NCBI GenBank assembly: GCA_018982785.1
Contig: JAHHEN010000003.1
Coordinates: forward strand, 248,001 to 312,000
Origin: Enterococcus innesii
GTDB lineage: Bacteria; Bacillota; Bacilli; Lactobacillales; Enterococcaceae
Length of the DNA stretch: 64,000 bases
Direction: 5' to 3'
A program made the position numbers and the translations under genes. The notes beneath the pieces were generated by a model that saw only the letters and a list, made by a program, of their open reading frames with translations, was not told where the DNA came from and did no database searches. Shown in pieces: positions 38,014 to 47,156 of the stretch. The stretch's first letter is position 1; every line of letters starts with the position of its first letter.

Positions 38014-38592
38014 TCAGGTATTCATCAGTAAAGTGACCAGTCCAGCAACGCCTGTCCCCAAAAGCCAACCGCCAATCACGTCTGTTAAAAAATGGATCCC
38101 TAAGTAGACTCTGCTAAAGCCAATCATAAAGCTTAACAAAATTGCCAGTAGAGTCATCGGAAGGACTGCTGTGGGAACCAAAATTCCAAGATTCAAAGCA
38201 ATCGTTCCGTACATAGCGGCTGATGTGGCAGCATGGGCACTAGGGAAACTATGGTCCTTTTCTTCAACCAAACGATGATCGATCGGCCGATCTCTTCGGA
38301 CGATTCGTTTGATAAGATAAGCAGCTGCTGATACTATGAAGATACTGACTGCTGTTTTTGGTGCAAGATCCGCCCGCGATGATGGAAAGGCAAACAACAG
38401 TAAAGCGATCGCAACTGTCGGAAAGGCTTTTCCTAAATTGGTAAAAAAGTGCATCATGCGCGTCAAAGACGGAGTACGGCTTTGGATGATCTGCAAAGCA
38501 AACGCTTCTTCCCAACGCTGCATCGTGCCGAGCTGAATCATGATCAAAAAAATGGCAAATCCAATAAATGAGCCTATCGTTAAAACAACCAT
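38014..38592 (-). CDS. PAP2-family membrane phosphatase
   Basis: 192 residues with about five membrane helices and all three acid-phosphatase motifs: KRIVRRDRP, PSAHA and SRVYLGIHFLTD (catalytic His). It probably dephosphorylates a lipid phosphate such as phosphatidic acid, PGP or undecaprenyl-PP; the substrate is not decidable. It is transcribed against rbfA. Confidence 0.85.
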   Translation of the reverse strand: MVVLTIGSFIGFAIFLIMIQLGTMQRWEEAFALQIIQSRTPSLTRMMHFFTNLGKAFPTVAIALLLFAFPSSRADLAPKTAVSIFIVSAAAYLIKRIVRRDRPIDHRLVEEKDHSFPSAHAATSAAMYGTIALNLGILVPTAVLPMTLLAILLSFMIGFSRVYLGIHFLTDVIGGWLLGTGVAGLVTLLMNT

Positions 38593-38675
38593 TTTAGGAC
38601 CTCCTTATATGCTTAGTTTATCATGTAATGAGAAGGTGCGAAAAGGATTTTGTCGTGCAATGATTTTTTTTTATA

Positions 38676-38684
38676 TGTTATAAT
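38676..38684 (+). promoter_or_regulatory. Extended -10 promoter of truB-ribF
   Basis: TGTTATAAT is an extended -10. The -35 region (TGCAAT at 17 nt) is weak. Confidence 0.6.
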
Positions 38685-38714
38685 AAGCAAGTTGAAGTGA
38701 AATGGAGGAATACG

Positions 38715-39641
38715 ATGGACGGGATTTTACCATTATGGAAAGAGCGTGGACAAACTAGTCACGACTGCGTGTTTAAATTACGAAAAATATTAAAGACAAA
38801 AAAGATTGGGCACAGCGGCACACTAGATCCTGACGTGGATGGTGTCTTGCCCATTTGTATCGGAAAAGGAACGAAGATCGTTGAATACTTGGTTGATTCT
38901 GGAAAAGTCTACACCGGTGAGATCACTTTGGGCTTCAGTACCACTACAGAGGATCGGTCGGGGGATATCGTTGAACAACAAGCACTAACTCGTCCGTTTA
39001 CGAAGGAAGAGATCGATCAGGCAATGAAACAGTTGACGGGTACGATTACCCAAGTACCCCCGATGTATTCGGCGGTCAAAGTCAATGGCAAACGACTTTA
39101 CGAATATGCCCGCAACAATGAAACTGTCGAGCGGCCACAACGCAAAGCCGAAATTTATTCCTTTGAACGAATTTCAGAGCCGGTTACTCATGAGGACAAT
39201 ACGCAAAGCTGGCGTTTTGAAGTTTCTTGTGGAAAAGGGACTTATGTTCGCACATTAGCGGTCGACACAGGGAAATTGCTGGGTGTACCCGCGCATATGT
39301 CTGATTTGACTCGCCTAAAAAGCGGTGGTTTTTCTAAAGAACACTCTTACACGATTGCAGAGGTTCAAAAGGCAGTCGATGAACAACGTGTTTCGGAACT
39401 ACTACTACCTTTAGAATACGGGGTATCGGAGTTTGTTCAAGTGACGATCGATGCGGACCTCTGGCAGAAAGTAAAAAATGGCATGCGTTTGCCATTTCGT
39501 GCATTTGGATTACAAGAGCGCCCAGAAGAGTTAGTGGCGATTTTCTATCAAGAAAAATTAATTAGTATTTATAAAGCTCATGACAAATACCACGATATGA
39601 TGAAACCGGTAAAAGTCATCCGTACAGAAATAGGAGAATGA
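38715..39641 (+). CDS. truB: tRNA pseudouridine-55 synthase
   Basis: 308 residues. GHSGTLDPDVDGVLP carries the catalytic Asp; QVPPMYSAVKVNGKRLYEYAR and CGKGTYVRTLAVDTG are TruB motifs. The start is ATG 38715 with GGAGGA before it, not the in-frame ATG 18 nt upstream. It overlaps or abuts ribF. Confidence 0.93.
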   Translation: MDGILPLWKERGQTSHDCVFKLRKILKTKKIGHSGTLDPDVDGVLPICIGKGTKIVEYLVDSGKVYTGEITLGFSTTTEDRSGDIVEQQALTRPFTKEEIDQAMKQLTGTITQVPPMYSAVKVNGKRLYEYARNNETVERPQRKAEIYSFERISEPVTHEDNTQSWRFEVSCGKGTYVRTLAVDTGKLLGVPAHMSDLTRLKSGGFSKEHSYTIAEVQKAVDEQRVSELLLPLEYGVSEFVQVTIDADLWQKVKNGMRLPFRAFGLQERPEELVAIFYQEKLISIYKAHDKYHDMMKPVKVIRTEIGE

Positions 39642-39643
39642 AC

Positions 39644-40597
39644 ATGGAAATCATTGAAATGAGACACCCTTATGATCACGCAACGATTCCTGAAGAGGAG
39701 ATCGTCTTAGTTTTAGGCTTTTTCGATGGCGTGCATCTAGGCCATCAGAAAGTCATTGAAACAGGGCGCAAGATTGCAGAGGAAAAAGGGTTAAAATTGG
39801 CGTTGATGACCTTTAATCAACATCCCTCGATCGTGTTTCAAAAAGTCGATCCTGAAAAAATGCAATACCTGACCAGTTTGGCTCAAAAGGAAGCACATAT
39901 GGAACAACTTGGGGTAGACATTCTTTATATCATTGAATTTACTTCTGCTTTTGCAAATTTGGCACCGCAAGTATTTGTAGATGAATACATGATCGGACTG
40001 CATGCAAAAGTTGTTGTTGCAGGTTTTGACTATACCTATGGCAAGAAGGAAATTGCCAACATGGCGCTGTTGCCAACCTATGCAGAAGGACGTTTTGAAG
40101 TTGTGACTGTCACGCAAGAATCGTTTGATGAAGAAAAGGTTAGCTCCACACGCATTCGCTCTGCGCTACAAAATGGCGATATGGCGCAAGTCAATCGCTT
40201 GTTAGGGTATATTTATGAATTTGAAGGAACCGTCGTTCACGGTGATGCTAGAGGACGAGAACTTGGGTTTCCAACCGCGAATATCAAAGTGAAGAGCACT
40301 GTTCGGTTGCCAAAAGAAGGTGTCTATGTGACGGAAATCAAAGTCGGTGACAAGTGGTATCCATCGATGGGATCGATTGGTCACAATGACACCTTTGGTC
40401 AAGGGCGCCAGTTAACAGTTGAAATCTATATTCTCGATTTTCACCAAGATATCTATGGGGAAACTGTGGCAATCCGCTGGCATCATTTCTTGCGTGATCA
40501 AGTGGCTTTCAATGGTGCGCAAGCATTGATCGAACAACTAAAGCAAGACGAACGAGACACTGAAGCTTATTTTGATGGCCTTTCAGAAGAAAACTAA
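39644..40597 (+). CDS. ribF: Bifunctional riboflavin kinase / FAD synthetase
   Basis: 317 residues. The N-terminal FAD synthetase has VLGFFDGVHLGHQKVI (HXGH) and SSTRIRSALQNG; the C-terminal flavokinase has GRELGFPTANI and GVYVTEIKVGDKWYPSMGSIG. It makes FMN and FAD. ATG 39644 fits AGGAG (7-nt spacer) better than ATG 39638. Confidence 0.93.
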   Translation: MEIIEMRHPYDHATIPEEEIVLVLGFFDGVHLGHQKVIETGRKIAEEKGLKLALMTFNQHPSIVFQKVDPEKMQYLTSLAQKEAHMEQLGVDILYIIEFTSAFANLAPQVFVDEYMIGLHAKVVVAGFDYTYGKKEIANMALLPTYAEGRFEVVTVTQESFDEEKVSSTRIRSALQNGDMAQVNRLLGYIYEFEGTVVHGDARGRELGFPTANIKVKSTVRLPKEGVYVTEIKVGDKWYPSMGSIGHNDTFGQGRQLTVEIYILDFHQDIYGETVAIRWHHFLRDQVAFNGAQALIEQLKQDERDTEAYFDGLSEEN

Positions 40598-40605
40598 TCA
40601 TTCGT

Positions 40606-40642
40606 AGTGAAAAGAAGCGTTTCTGGCTTCTTTTCACTTTTT
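40606..40642 (+). terminator. Terminator of truB-ribF
   Basis: The perfect 13-bp stem AGTGAAAAGAAGC/GCTTCTTTTCACT is followed by T5CT5. Confidence 0.92.
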
Positions 40643-40698
40643 CTTTTTCTCTCTTTTTATAACGTAGTTTATTTGAATTCTAATGCTTTCCCCATGAG

Positions 40699-40722
40699 GA
40701 AAAAACGTTTTTTCGATATACT
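40699..40722 (+). promoter_or_regulatory. Palindrome and -10 box upstream of the YfcC/IadA operon
   Basis: GAAAAAACGTTTTTTC (40699-40714) is a perfect 16-bp palindrome ending 3 bp before TATACT (40717-40722). It occupies the -35/spacer region, where a regulator would compete with polymerase. It matches the CcpA cre consensus only in its AAACGTTT core. No canonical -35 is visible. Confidence 0.45.
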
Positions 40723-40782
40723 AAAAAATAGGCTAAAATGATAATTTATGCAGTACGCTGCAAAGGGAAAGGGAGAGAAAAA

Positions 40783-42528
40783 GTGACAATTGGAAAAAAA
40801 GCAAAAAAGGGGAAAGAAAAGAAAGATTTAACCAAAATGAAAACGCCGCATACGTATGTCATCATCTTTGGGGTTGTGCTGTTGGCATGGTTGCTGACTT
40901 TCTTAGTTCCCGCTGGGAAATTTAGTACACAAGAAATCGAGTATACCGATGCAAATGGGGAAATCAGTACCAGAACGGTCTTAATGCAAGATTCGTTTCG
41001 TTATGCCTACCCGTTAGATAACGAATACGTCTATCAACAGTTGAATCAATTGGAAGACGATCCACAAGAGCTGGAAGAATTAGATGTCGATCCTGAGGCT
41101 TTAGCAGCTGTTCTGGCTGAAGGTCCTAAAGAGATATCCCAGAGTCAATTAGATGAGGTGGGACTAACCGATGATACGCTTTACAGTCTTTACGGGGAAA
41201 AAATTTATGATACTTCTGAAAAACTGCATAAAACAGCCAAGGTTTGGGGAACTGATGACTTTAACGGTTTCGGCTTTTTAAATTTTGTTTTTGAAGGGTT
41301 GGTTTCTGGCGATAAATATGGATCAGCAGTTGGGATCGCAGCGCTGATCTTAGTGGTCGGGGGTGCATTTGGTATTATCATGCAAACCGGAGCGATCGAT
41401 GCAGGGATCTTTGCGTTTATCAGCAAAACCCGTGGATTAGAACGTTTGGCATTGCCGTTATTGTTCTTTGCTTTTTCATTTGGGGGTGCTACTTTTGGGA
41501 TGGCAGAAGAAGTCATTCCGTTTTCGATGGTCATGGTACCTTTCGTGATCGCATTAGGGTATGATTCGATCGTGGCGGTCACTGTCACTTATGTCGCCTC
41601 CCAGATTGGGAATGCCACCTCGTGGATGAGTCCATTTAGTGTGGCAGTGGCTCAAGGGATCGCAGGTATTCCGGTTCTTTCAGGGACAACGTTCCGAATC
41701 ATCATGTGGGTCGTGGTTACCGCATTATCTGCAGCATACCTTATGATCTATGCCGAAAGAATCCGCAAGAATCCGGAGAAGTCACTAACCTATCAATCGG
41801 ATGCATATTTTAGAAATCATCTTGAGAAAACCTCTAGTGAGCAAAAACCCTTTCTATTAGGTCATAAATTGATCTTGGTTGAAATGCTAGCAGTCTTGAT
41901 TTGGATCGTATGGGGTGTGACACAAAAAGGCTATTATATTCCCGAGATCGCTTCTCAATTCTTTGTTATGGGCTTAGGGGCAGGAATCATAGCGGTTCTT
42001 TTCAAATTAGAAGATATGGGCTTGAATGATGTGGCGAGTGCCTTTCAATCATGGGCCTCAGAATTAGCAGGAACTGCAATCGTTGTAGGGATGGCCAAAG
42101 GGATTCTTCTGGTTCTCGGCGGTTCTGATGCCAACGTGCCGTCAGCATTGAATACGATTTTGCACAGCATCGGTGGTTTGTTAAGCAATGTTCCAGCATT
42201 TATTGGGGCATGGTTCATGTACATTTTCCAAAGCTTCTTCAATTTGATCGTGACCTCCAATTCAGGTCAGGCTGCATTGACCATGCCGATCATGGCGCCA
42301 TTAGCTGATCTTTTAGGTGTTTCAAGACAGATCGCTGTATTGGCTTATCAATTAGGCTCAGGCTTCATGGATGCCTTCACTCCTGTATCGGCAAGTCTGA
42401 TCGGTGTGCTAGGTGTCGCAAGAATCGAATGGGTGAAATGGGCGAAATTCCAGATCAAAATGCAAGGGTTCTTATTTGTATTAGGAACGATCTTCATCTT
42501 TATTGCGGTCGCAATCGGCTTGCAATAA
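40783..42528 (+). CDS. YfcC-family (DcuC/short-chain type) carrier with large acidic insert
   Basis: 581 residues from GTG 40783, after GGGAGAG. About 11-12 membrane helices with the family segments GGAFGIIMQTGAIDAGI, FGGATFGMAEEVIPF and TSNSGQAALTMPIMAPLADL. The first helix (HTYVIIFGVVLLAWLLTFLVP) is followed by about 110 mostly polar, strongly acidic residues (LEDDPQELEELDVDPEAL) before the next helix, longer than usual in this family. The next gene is an isoaspartyl dipeptidase, so an amino-acid or dipeptide substrate is likely. Confidence 0.8.
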   Translation: MTIGKKAKKGKEKKDLTKMKTPHTYVIIFGVVLLAWLLTFLVPAGKFSTQEIEYTDANGEISTRTVLMQDSFRYAYPLDNEYVYQQLNQLEDDPQELEELDVDPEALAAVLAEGPKEISQSQLDEVGLTDDTLYSLYGEKIYDTSEKLHKTAKVWGTDDFNGFGFLNFVFEGLVSGDKYGSAVGIAALILVVGGAFGIIMQTGAIDAGIFAFISKTRGLERLALPLLFFAFSFGGATFGMAEEVIPFSMVMVPFVIALGYDSIVAVTVTYVASQIGNATSWMSPFSVAVAQGIAGIPVLSGTTFRIIMWVVVTALSAAYLMIYAERIRKNPEKSLTYQSDAYFRNHLEKTSSEQKPFLLGHKLILVEMLAVLIWIVWGVTQKGYYIPEIASQFFVMGLGAGIIAVLFKLEDMGLNDVASAFQSWASELAGTAIVVGMAKGILLVLGGSDANVPSALNTILHSIGGLLSNVPAFIGAWFMYIFQSFFNLIVTSNSGQAALTMPIMAPLADLLGVSRQIAVLAYQLGSGFMDAFTPVSASLIGVLGVARIEWVKWAKFQIKMQGFLFVLGTIFIFIAVAIGLQ

Positions 42529-42558
42529 GAAGTAATTAGGCACAAGGAGGAAGCACTC

Positions 42559-43743
42559 ATGAAGGTGATACGACAAGCGGAGGTTTACGCTCCTGACTAT
42601 TTAGGAAAAAAAGATATTTTATTAAATGAAGACAAGATTATTGCCATTCAAGATTCGATTCAAGGAGGATTCTCAGGCGTTGCTCTTGAAGAAATCGATG
42701 GCAGAGGGTTGCTTGCTGTGCCCGGTTTTATTGACTGTCACTTTCATATCTTAGGAGGTGGCGGGGAAGGTGGTTTTCAAAACCGTACACCTGAAGTGAA
42801 ATTGTCTCAGCTGACCTCTGCAGGGGTAACGACAGTGGTTGGCTGTTTAGGTACTGACGGAGTAGGCAGAGATATGACTGCCTTGATCAGTAAGGCCCGT
42901 GGACTAGAGGCGGAAGGCATCACGACTTACTTGTATGACGGTTCTTATCGATTGCCATTGACGCCTGTCACGGATTCCATCATCCAAGATTTTTTGACTA
43001 TCGATAAAATTATTGGTATCGGTGAAATAGCCGTTTCTGACCATCGTTCTTCACAACCAAGTTTCGAAGAATTTACCCGCGCGGTTGCGGATGCTCGTGT
43101 CGGTGGGATGCTTTCTGGAAAAGCAGGCATCGTGAACGTCCACTTAGGTGGAGGGAAGAAAAAATATGAGCTGCTTTTACGAACCATCGAAGAGACAGAG
43201 ATTCCAATCAGCCAATTTTTACCGACACATGCCAATCGGACCAGTGAGCTTTTCGAAGCGAGTATTGCTTTTGCAAAAATGGGTGGAACGATCGATTTTA
43301 CGGCGAGTGAAGATCCTGATTTCTGGGAAAAAGAAGACGATGAGGTTCGCTTCAGTAAAGGATTGAAACGTTTGTTAGCAGAAGGGATCGGGCTGGATCA
43401 ATTTACCATGACCTCTGATGGGCAAGGCAGTCTCCCTTACTTTGATGAAAACAATCAATTCATAGGTCTGGGTGTCGGCAGTTCGCGAGCACTGATGGTA
43501 GGCATTAAAGAAGCAGTCCAAAAAGAGCAGATTCCATTGGAGATCGCCATTCGTGCAATCACTTCCAATCCAGCGAAAGTATTGAAGCTTGATCAAAAGG
43601 GGCGCCTTGCAGCAGGGATGGATGCTGATATTTGCTTGCTGAACAAAGAATCATTCGCTGTAGAAACAGTTCTAGCAAAAGGCAAAACGATGGTAGAAAA
43701 ACAAGAAGTGAAAGTATGGGGTACCTTTGAGCAACTAGCGTAA
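42559..43743 (+). CDS. iadA: Isoaspartyl (beta-aspartyl) dipeptidase
   Basis: 394 residues of the amidohydrolase superfamily: PGFIDCHFHILGGGGEGGF (HXH metal site and Gly loop), GIGEIAVSDHRSSQPS, VNVHLGGGKKKYELL, LPTHANRTSELFE and MTSDGQGS hold the other metal and catalytic residues. It hydrolyses beta-aspartyl dipeptides from damaged proteins or food. It is 30 bp after the YfcC gene with AAGGAGG; the pair likely imports and cleaves such peptides. Confidence 0.9.
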   Translation: MKVIRQAEVYAPDYLGKKDILLNEDKIIAIQDSIQGGFSGVALEEIDGRGLLAVPGFIDCHFHILGGGGEGGFQNRTPEVKLSQLTSAGVTTVVGCLGTDGVGRDMTALISKARGLEAEGITTYLYDGSYRLPLTPVTDSIIQDFLTIDKIIGIGEIAVSDHRSSQPSFEEFTRAVADARVGGMLSGKAGIVNVHLGGGKKKYELLLRTIEETEIPISQFLPTHANRTSELFEASIAFAKMGGTIDFTASEDPDFWEKEDDEVRFSKGLKRLLAEGIGLDQFTMTSDGQGSLPYFDENNQFIGLGVGSSRALMVGIKEAVQKEQIPLEIAIRAITSNPAKVLKLDQKGRLAAGMDADICLLNKESFAVETVLAKGKTMVEKQEVKVWGTFEQLA

Positions 43744-43811
43744 AAAGAAGCCAATTCTGGCAGACTAAGAGTCGGTTGTTTTTCTAAACAGAGTTGTAAA
43801 AGACAAAAAAA

Positions 43812-43860
43812 CAGCCCGATCTATGACCAGCATTTGCTGGACTTGATCGGGCTGCTTTTT
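43812..43860. terminator. Bidirectional terminator, iadA / aldo-keto reductase
   Basis: CAGCCCGATC/GATCGGGCTG surrounds an inner CCAGCA/TGCTGG hairpin. A run of A lies before and T after, fitting both converging genes. Confidence 0.92.
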
Positions 43861-43879
43861 CACTTAAATGCAAGAATTC

Positions 43880-44701
43880 TTATGCTTGCAGCTCATCTAA
43901 TTTCTTCATGTCTTCTTCAGAAATTTCAAAGTCAACTTTGGCATTATCTGAAATGTATTCTTCATGAACTGATTTTGGCAATGGCAAAATATCTTTTTGT
44001 AGTAGGTAACGAATAGAAAGCTGTGGAATCGATTTTCCATAGGCTTCAGCAATCGTTTTGACTGCATCGTTGTCTAGTAAACGACCAGTAGCGATTGGTG
44101 AATAGCCTTCCACTAAAATTTCGTGCTCTTTGCAAAATGCCAATAATTCTTCATTTGTGCGACCAATATGGTAAATAAACTGATTGACCATTGGTTTCAC
44201 ATCGCAATGGTCGAATATATTTTGTAAATCTTTTTGATCGAAGTTGGAAACACCGATCGATTTTACTTTTCCACTTAAGTAGGCTTCTTCTAATGCTTTC
44301 CAAACGTCGATGTTTTCCAGATAAAAATCTTTATTTTCTGGATTGTTTCCCATGATTTTCCAAGGACGAGGGGCATGGATCAAAATCAAATCGATATACC
44401 CTAAGTCAAGTTTTTTTAGAGAAGCATCAATGCTATCAACCGCTTCTTGGTAGGTCTTTAACTCAGCAGGTACTTTCGTGGTAACAAAAATCTCTTCACG
44501 AGCAACGCCTGAATCGCGGACAGCTTTCCCAACTGCTTCTTCATTTTTATAAGCAGCAGCTGTATCGACATGTCGATAACCATCTTGGATGGCAAATTTT
44601 GTTGCATTGTAAGCATCTTCTGGCGAAGATTGCCAGGTCCCAAGGCCGATCTTAGGAATCGTCAGTTTGTTCTGCAAAGTAAATGTTTCTTGTAATATCA
44701 C
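43880..44701 (-). CDS. Aldo-keto reductase, AKR5 (2,5-diketogluconate reductase) type
   Basis: 273 residues from GTG 44701. The TIM-barrel active site is complete: D and Y in YRHVDTAAAYKNEEAVG, K in FVTTKVPAEL, H in LILIHAPRP; GVSNF and the C-terminal PLPKSVHEEYISDNAKVDFE bind NADPH. It reduces small aldehydes or ketones; the physiological substrate is unknown. The in-frame extension to 44773 overlaps the promoter, so it is not used. Confidence 0.85.
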   Translation of the reverse strand: MILQETFTLQNKLTIPKIGLGTWQSSPEDAYNATKFAIQDGYRHVDTAAAYKNEEAVGKAVRDSGVAREEIFVTTKVPAELKTYQEAVDSIDASLKKLDLGYIDLILIHAPRPWKIMGNNPENKDFYLENIDVWKALEEAYLSGKVKSIGVSNFDQKDLQNIFDHCDVKPMVNQFIYHIGRTNEELLAFCKEHEILVEGYSPIATGRLLDNDAVKTIAEAYGKSIPQLSIRYLLQKDILPLPKSVHEEYISDNAKVDFEISEEDMKKLDELQA

Positions 44702-44744
44702 GTATTTCAACCTACTTTCGTCGCTTTTTTTAGTTACATCTTTT

Positions 44745-44773
44745 ATTATAAAACGTTTTCTTATTTGATACAA
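44745..44773 (-). promoter_or_regulatory. Promoter of the aldo-keto reductase
   Basis: On the reverse strand TTGTAT, 17 nt, TATAAT. Confidence 0.7.
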
Positions 44774-44800
44774 ATCTGACGCTGAAACTTTTTCGGTAAA

Positions 44801-44829
44801 TTGACTTTCAAAGGGATCTTTGATACAGT
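44801..44829 (+). promoter_or_regulatory. Promoter of the YcxB-like gene
   Basis: TTGACT, 17 nt, TACAGT. It is divergent from the aldo-keto reductase promoter with about 27 bp between the two -35 boxes. Confidence 0.65.
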
Positions 44830-44863
44830 AGCAGCAACCTCAACCTGGAAAGATGTGGTAAGA

Positions 44864-45511
44864 ATGGATTTTGTAAAAGAAGATTTTGCCTACTATCGGC
44901 GCTCTTTTGAGTTGATGTATCGTAGTTATTTCCGTAGAAGAATGATTGCTCTTGGCGTGGCGATTTTGATTATCTTAGGTTACCTATTTTTGTTACAAGA
45001 AAGTTTGCTTTTAAATATCATTTTGTTGGTTATTTTGCTAGGGATGATGGCATGGTTAGTTTCACTTTATCAGCGAGCGAGTGAGGTCGTACTTGCTTTC
45101 GAAGAAGAAAATCAGGTGCCGAAAATTTATCAACTGACAGAATTCGAGGATCATTATGCATTCCACATGAAGGATGGAACAACGATGCGCGTGAAGAAAA
45201 ACGGCAATCGCAACTTTCCTTCCAATAATAAGCAGTACACGCTGATGGCAGGGTATAAGAAAGTGTTTTTTGTGCAACAACCCCTAATGATCTTTTATTA
45301 TGATCTCTTAGAGATGAAGTATGATGAAGCGTATCGATTAAAGCGAAATCGCCAAAATGGGTTCAGTCGTTGGTCCCGGTATTTCAGTTTTCGCTCCTTT
45401 AAAGGATCTATCGGAAATGTTTTTCAATTTTTGCTAGGAAATATTTTTTTCTTATTTATCGCCTATCGGTTGATCCGTTACTTGATCGACATCTTGCTTC
45501 ATGTTTTTTAA
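44864..45511 (+). CDS. YcxB-like membrane protein
   Basis: 215 residues: a polar N-terminus, two adjacent helices (IALGVAILIILGYLFLL; LNIILLVILLGMMAWLVSLY), then a soluble YcxB-like domain (YAFHMKDGTTMRVKKNGNR...YTLMAGYKKVFFVQQP) and a final hydrophobic helix. The function is unknown. The frame is open to 44801, but that TTG is the -35 box, so ATG 44864 (or GTG 44855 after TGGAAAG) is the start. Confidence 0.65.
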   Translation: MDFVKEDFAYYRRSFELMYRSYFRRRMIALGVAILIILGYLFLLQESLLLNIILLVILLGMMAWLVSLYQRASEVVLAFEEENQVPKIYQLTEFEDHYAFHMKDGTTMRVKKNGNRNFPSNNKQYTLMAGYKKVFFVQQPLMIFYYDLLEMKYDEAYRLKRNRQNGFSRWSRYFSFRSFKGSIGNVFQFLLGNIFFLFIAYRLIRYLIDILLHVF

Positions 45512-45590
45512 TCGATCAAGCGTCCTTACATTCCTCACTGTTTTCATAGACTGATGAAAAAGATGATAGGACTTAATTTTTAAATCAAGG

Positions 45591-45596
45591 TATACT
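45591..45596 (+). promoter_or_regulatory. -10 box of the structured RNA
   Basis: TATACT about 6 nt before the predicted 5' end of the RNA; no clear -35. Confidence 0.45.
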
Positions 45597-45601
45597 AGAG
45601 T

Positions 45602-45797
45602 CAGATAAGGCAAGCGATTGTCTTTCAAGAAGAGAGCTACTCTTATTCAGTAAGCCGCCGACATGAGCTTATCTTTTGTGGCGCTAACAATTTGGGGGAA
45701 GTGTTAGTTCTTGTAGCAGACCGCAATTTTTCTGTTTGCCATAAGAACAAAAACGGTAGTTTACCGTACTTAATAGGAGTAGTCCTCTTGGTTTTTT
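45602..45797 (+). ncRNA. ssrS: Structured RNA of about 195 nt, candidate 6S RNA
   Basis: The 5' part (45627-45655) pairs with the 3' part (45755-45790): AAGAG with CTCTT, CTACTC with GAGTAG, TTATT with AATA, GTAA with TTAC. The T6 tract follows at once, so the closing stem doubles as terminator. Inside are CTAACA/TGTTAG and GCAAA-type hairpins and, on the 3' side of the open centre, ACGGTA/TACCGT (45753-45767). A long closing stem, open bubble with a 3'-side hairpin and about 195 nt fit 6S RNA, which binds SigmaA holoenzyme. Identity is inferred from shape only. Confidence 0.45.
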
Positions 45798-45812
45798 CTA
45801 TGATTGTTCTGA

Positions 45813-45842
45813 AACATCACTTTCTTAAAGTGGTGTTTTTTT
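45813..45842 (+). terminator. Second terminator before hemW
   Basis: The stem AACATCACTTT/AAAGTGGTGTT ends in seven T. It insulates hemW from the RNA gene. Confidence 0.88.
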
Positions 45843-45883
45843 GCTTATTGCTATTTCAAGTGATAGGAGAATTCACAGATCTG

Positions 45884-45892
45884 TGCTACAAT
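45884..45892 (+). promoter_or_regulatory. Extended -10 promoter of hemW
   Basis: TGCTACAAT is an extended -10, 60 nt before the ATG. Confidence 0.5.
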
Positions 45893-45951
45893 AAGTGCCG
45901 ATACTCTCAGCAATGCGAGTGAAAAAGAAGATAGAGGAGAATCACTTAGTA

Positions 45952-47140
45952 ATGCTTGAAGGTCAAACAATAAATGATCCATCTACAAAAAGCGCAGGAA
46001 ATATATCCGCGTATCTACATATCCCTTTCTGTGAACATATTTGCTACTACTGTGACTTCAACAAAGTGTTTTTAGAAGGCCAGCCAGTGGATGAATACAT
46101 CGAAGCACTGTTGAAGGAAATTGAGTTGACTCTTTTCCACCAGCCAGTCAGCGAAGCGGAAACGATTTACATTGGCGGTGGGACGCCAACGTCGCTTTCG
46201 GCAAGCCAGCTGGATCGATTGCTGTCAGGCGTACACGAATTATTGCCGACTCACACAACGAAAGAGTTTACAGTGGAAGCAAATCCTGGTGATTTGAGCG
46301 AAGACAAAATGCTGGTGTTGAAAAACCACCAAGTCAATCGATTGTCTATGGGGGTCCAGACCTTTGATAATCGCTTGCTAAAAAAATTGGTCGCAAGCAT
46401 ACTGCTGAAGATGTTTATTCAACCATCCAACTGCTAGAAAAACATGATTTTCAGAATGTGACGATCGATTTGATTTATGCACTTCCGGGACAAAGCATTG
46501 AAAGCTTCCGTGATACGCTGATGCGAGCGATTGATCTCGGGTTGCCTCATTATGCCATGTATTCCTTAATCTTAGAAAACAAAACCATGTTTATGAACTG
46601 GGTTCGCCAAGGAAGAATGGCGTTGCCTTCTCAAGAAGCGGAAACACAGATGTTTGACGAAGCAATCGCCGCGATGAACAAAGCTGGCTTGACCCAATAT
46701 GAAATCAGTAATTTTGCCCGACCAGGGTATGAGTCCTTGCACAATCTAGTGTATTGGAACAATGAACATTATTTTGGCTTTGGGGCAGGCGCTAGTGGTT
46801 ATCTTGGACAGTCTCGCTACAAGAATAAAGGACCGATCCAGCATTATTTGAAACCATTGCAGGAAAATCAGTTGCCAATCCACGAAATCGAAGAATTGAC
46901 AACCAGCAATCAAATGGAAGAGGAACTTTTTTAGGCCTCCGTAAAAAGGCTGGCATTTCAAAAATACGCTTTGCAGAAAAATTCGGGAAGTCTTTTCAGG
47001 AAATCTATGGTTCAACTAGCGAACAGTTGATTCAAAAAGGCTGGTTGGCTAGTCAAGGTGATCGTGTCTTTTTAACGAAAGCTGGGATGTTCATTGGCAA
47101 CGAAGTGTTTGAAGCATTTCTCTTGGATGGAGAAAAATAA
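45952..47140 (+). CDS. hemW: HemW-like radical SAM heme chaperone (two frameshifts in this sequence)
   Basis: The radical-SAM cluster motif CEHICYYCDF (CX3CX2C) is near residue 30, followed by IYIGGGTPTSL, FTVEANPGD, RLSMGVQTF, TIDLIYALPGQ and YEISNFARPGYESLHNL. This matches HemW (formerly HemN-like), a heme-binding chaperone, which lies before hrcA in many Firmicutes. The frame breaks in a seven-A run (46380-46386) and a six-T run (46927-46932); one base added to each restores LLKKIGRKHTAEDVYSTIQ and EEELFLGLRKKAGIS and a protein of about 396 residues. ATG 45952 follows AGAGGAGA. Confidence 0.85.
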
Positions 47141-47156
47141 GAAAGAACAAGGAAGA

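Noticed and set aside
45692-45922. 76-codon frame before hemW
   Set aside because: It crosses the structured RNA, its T6 end and the following terminator, so it is not credible as a gene.
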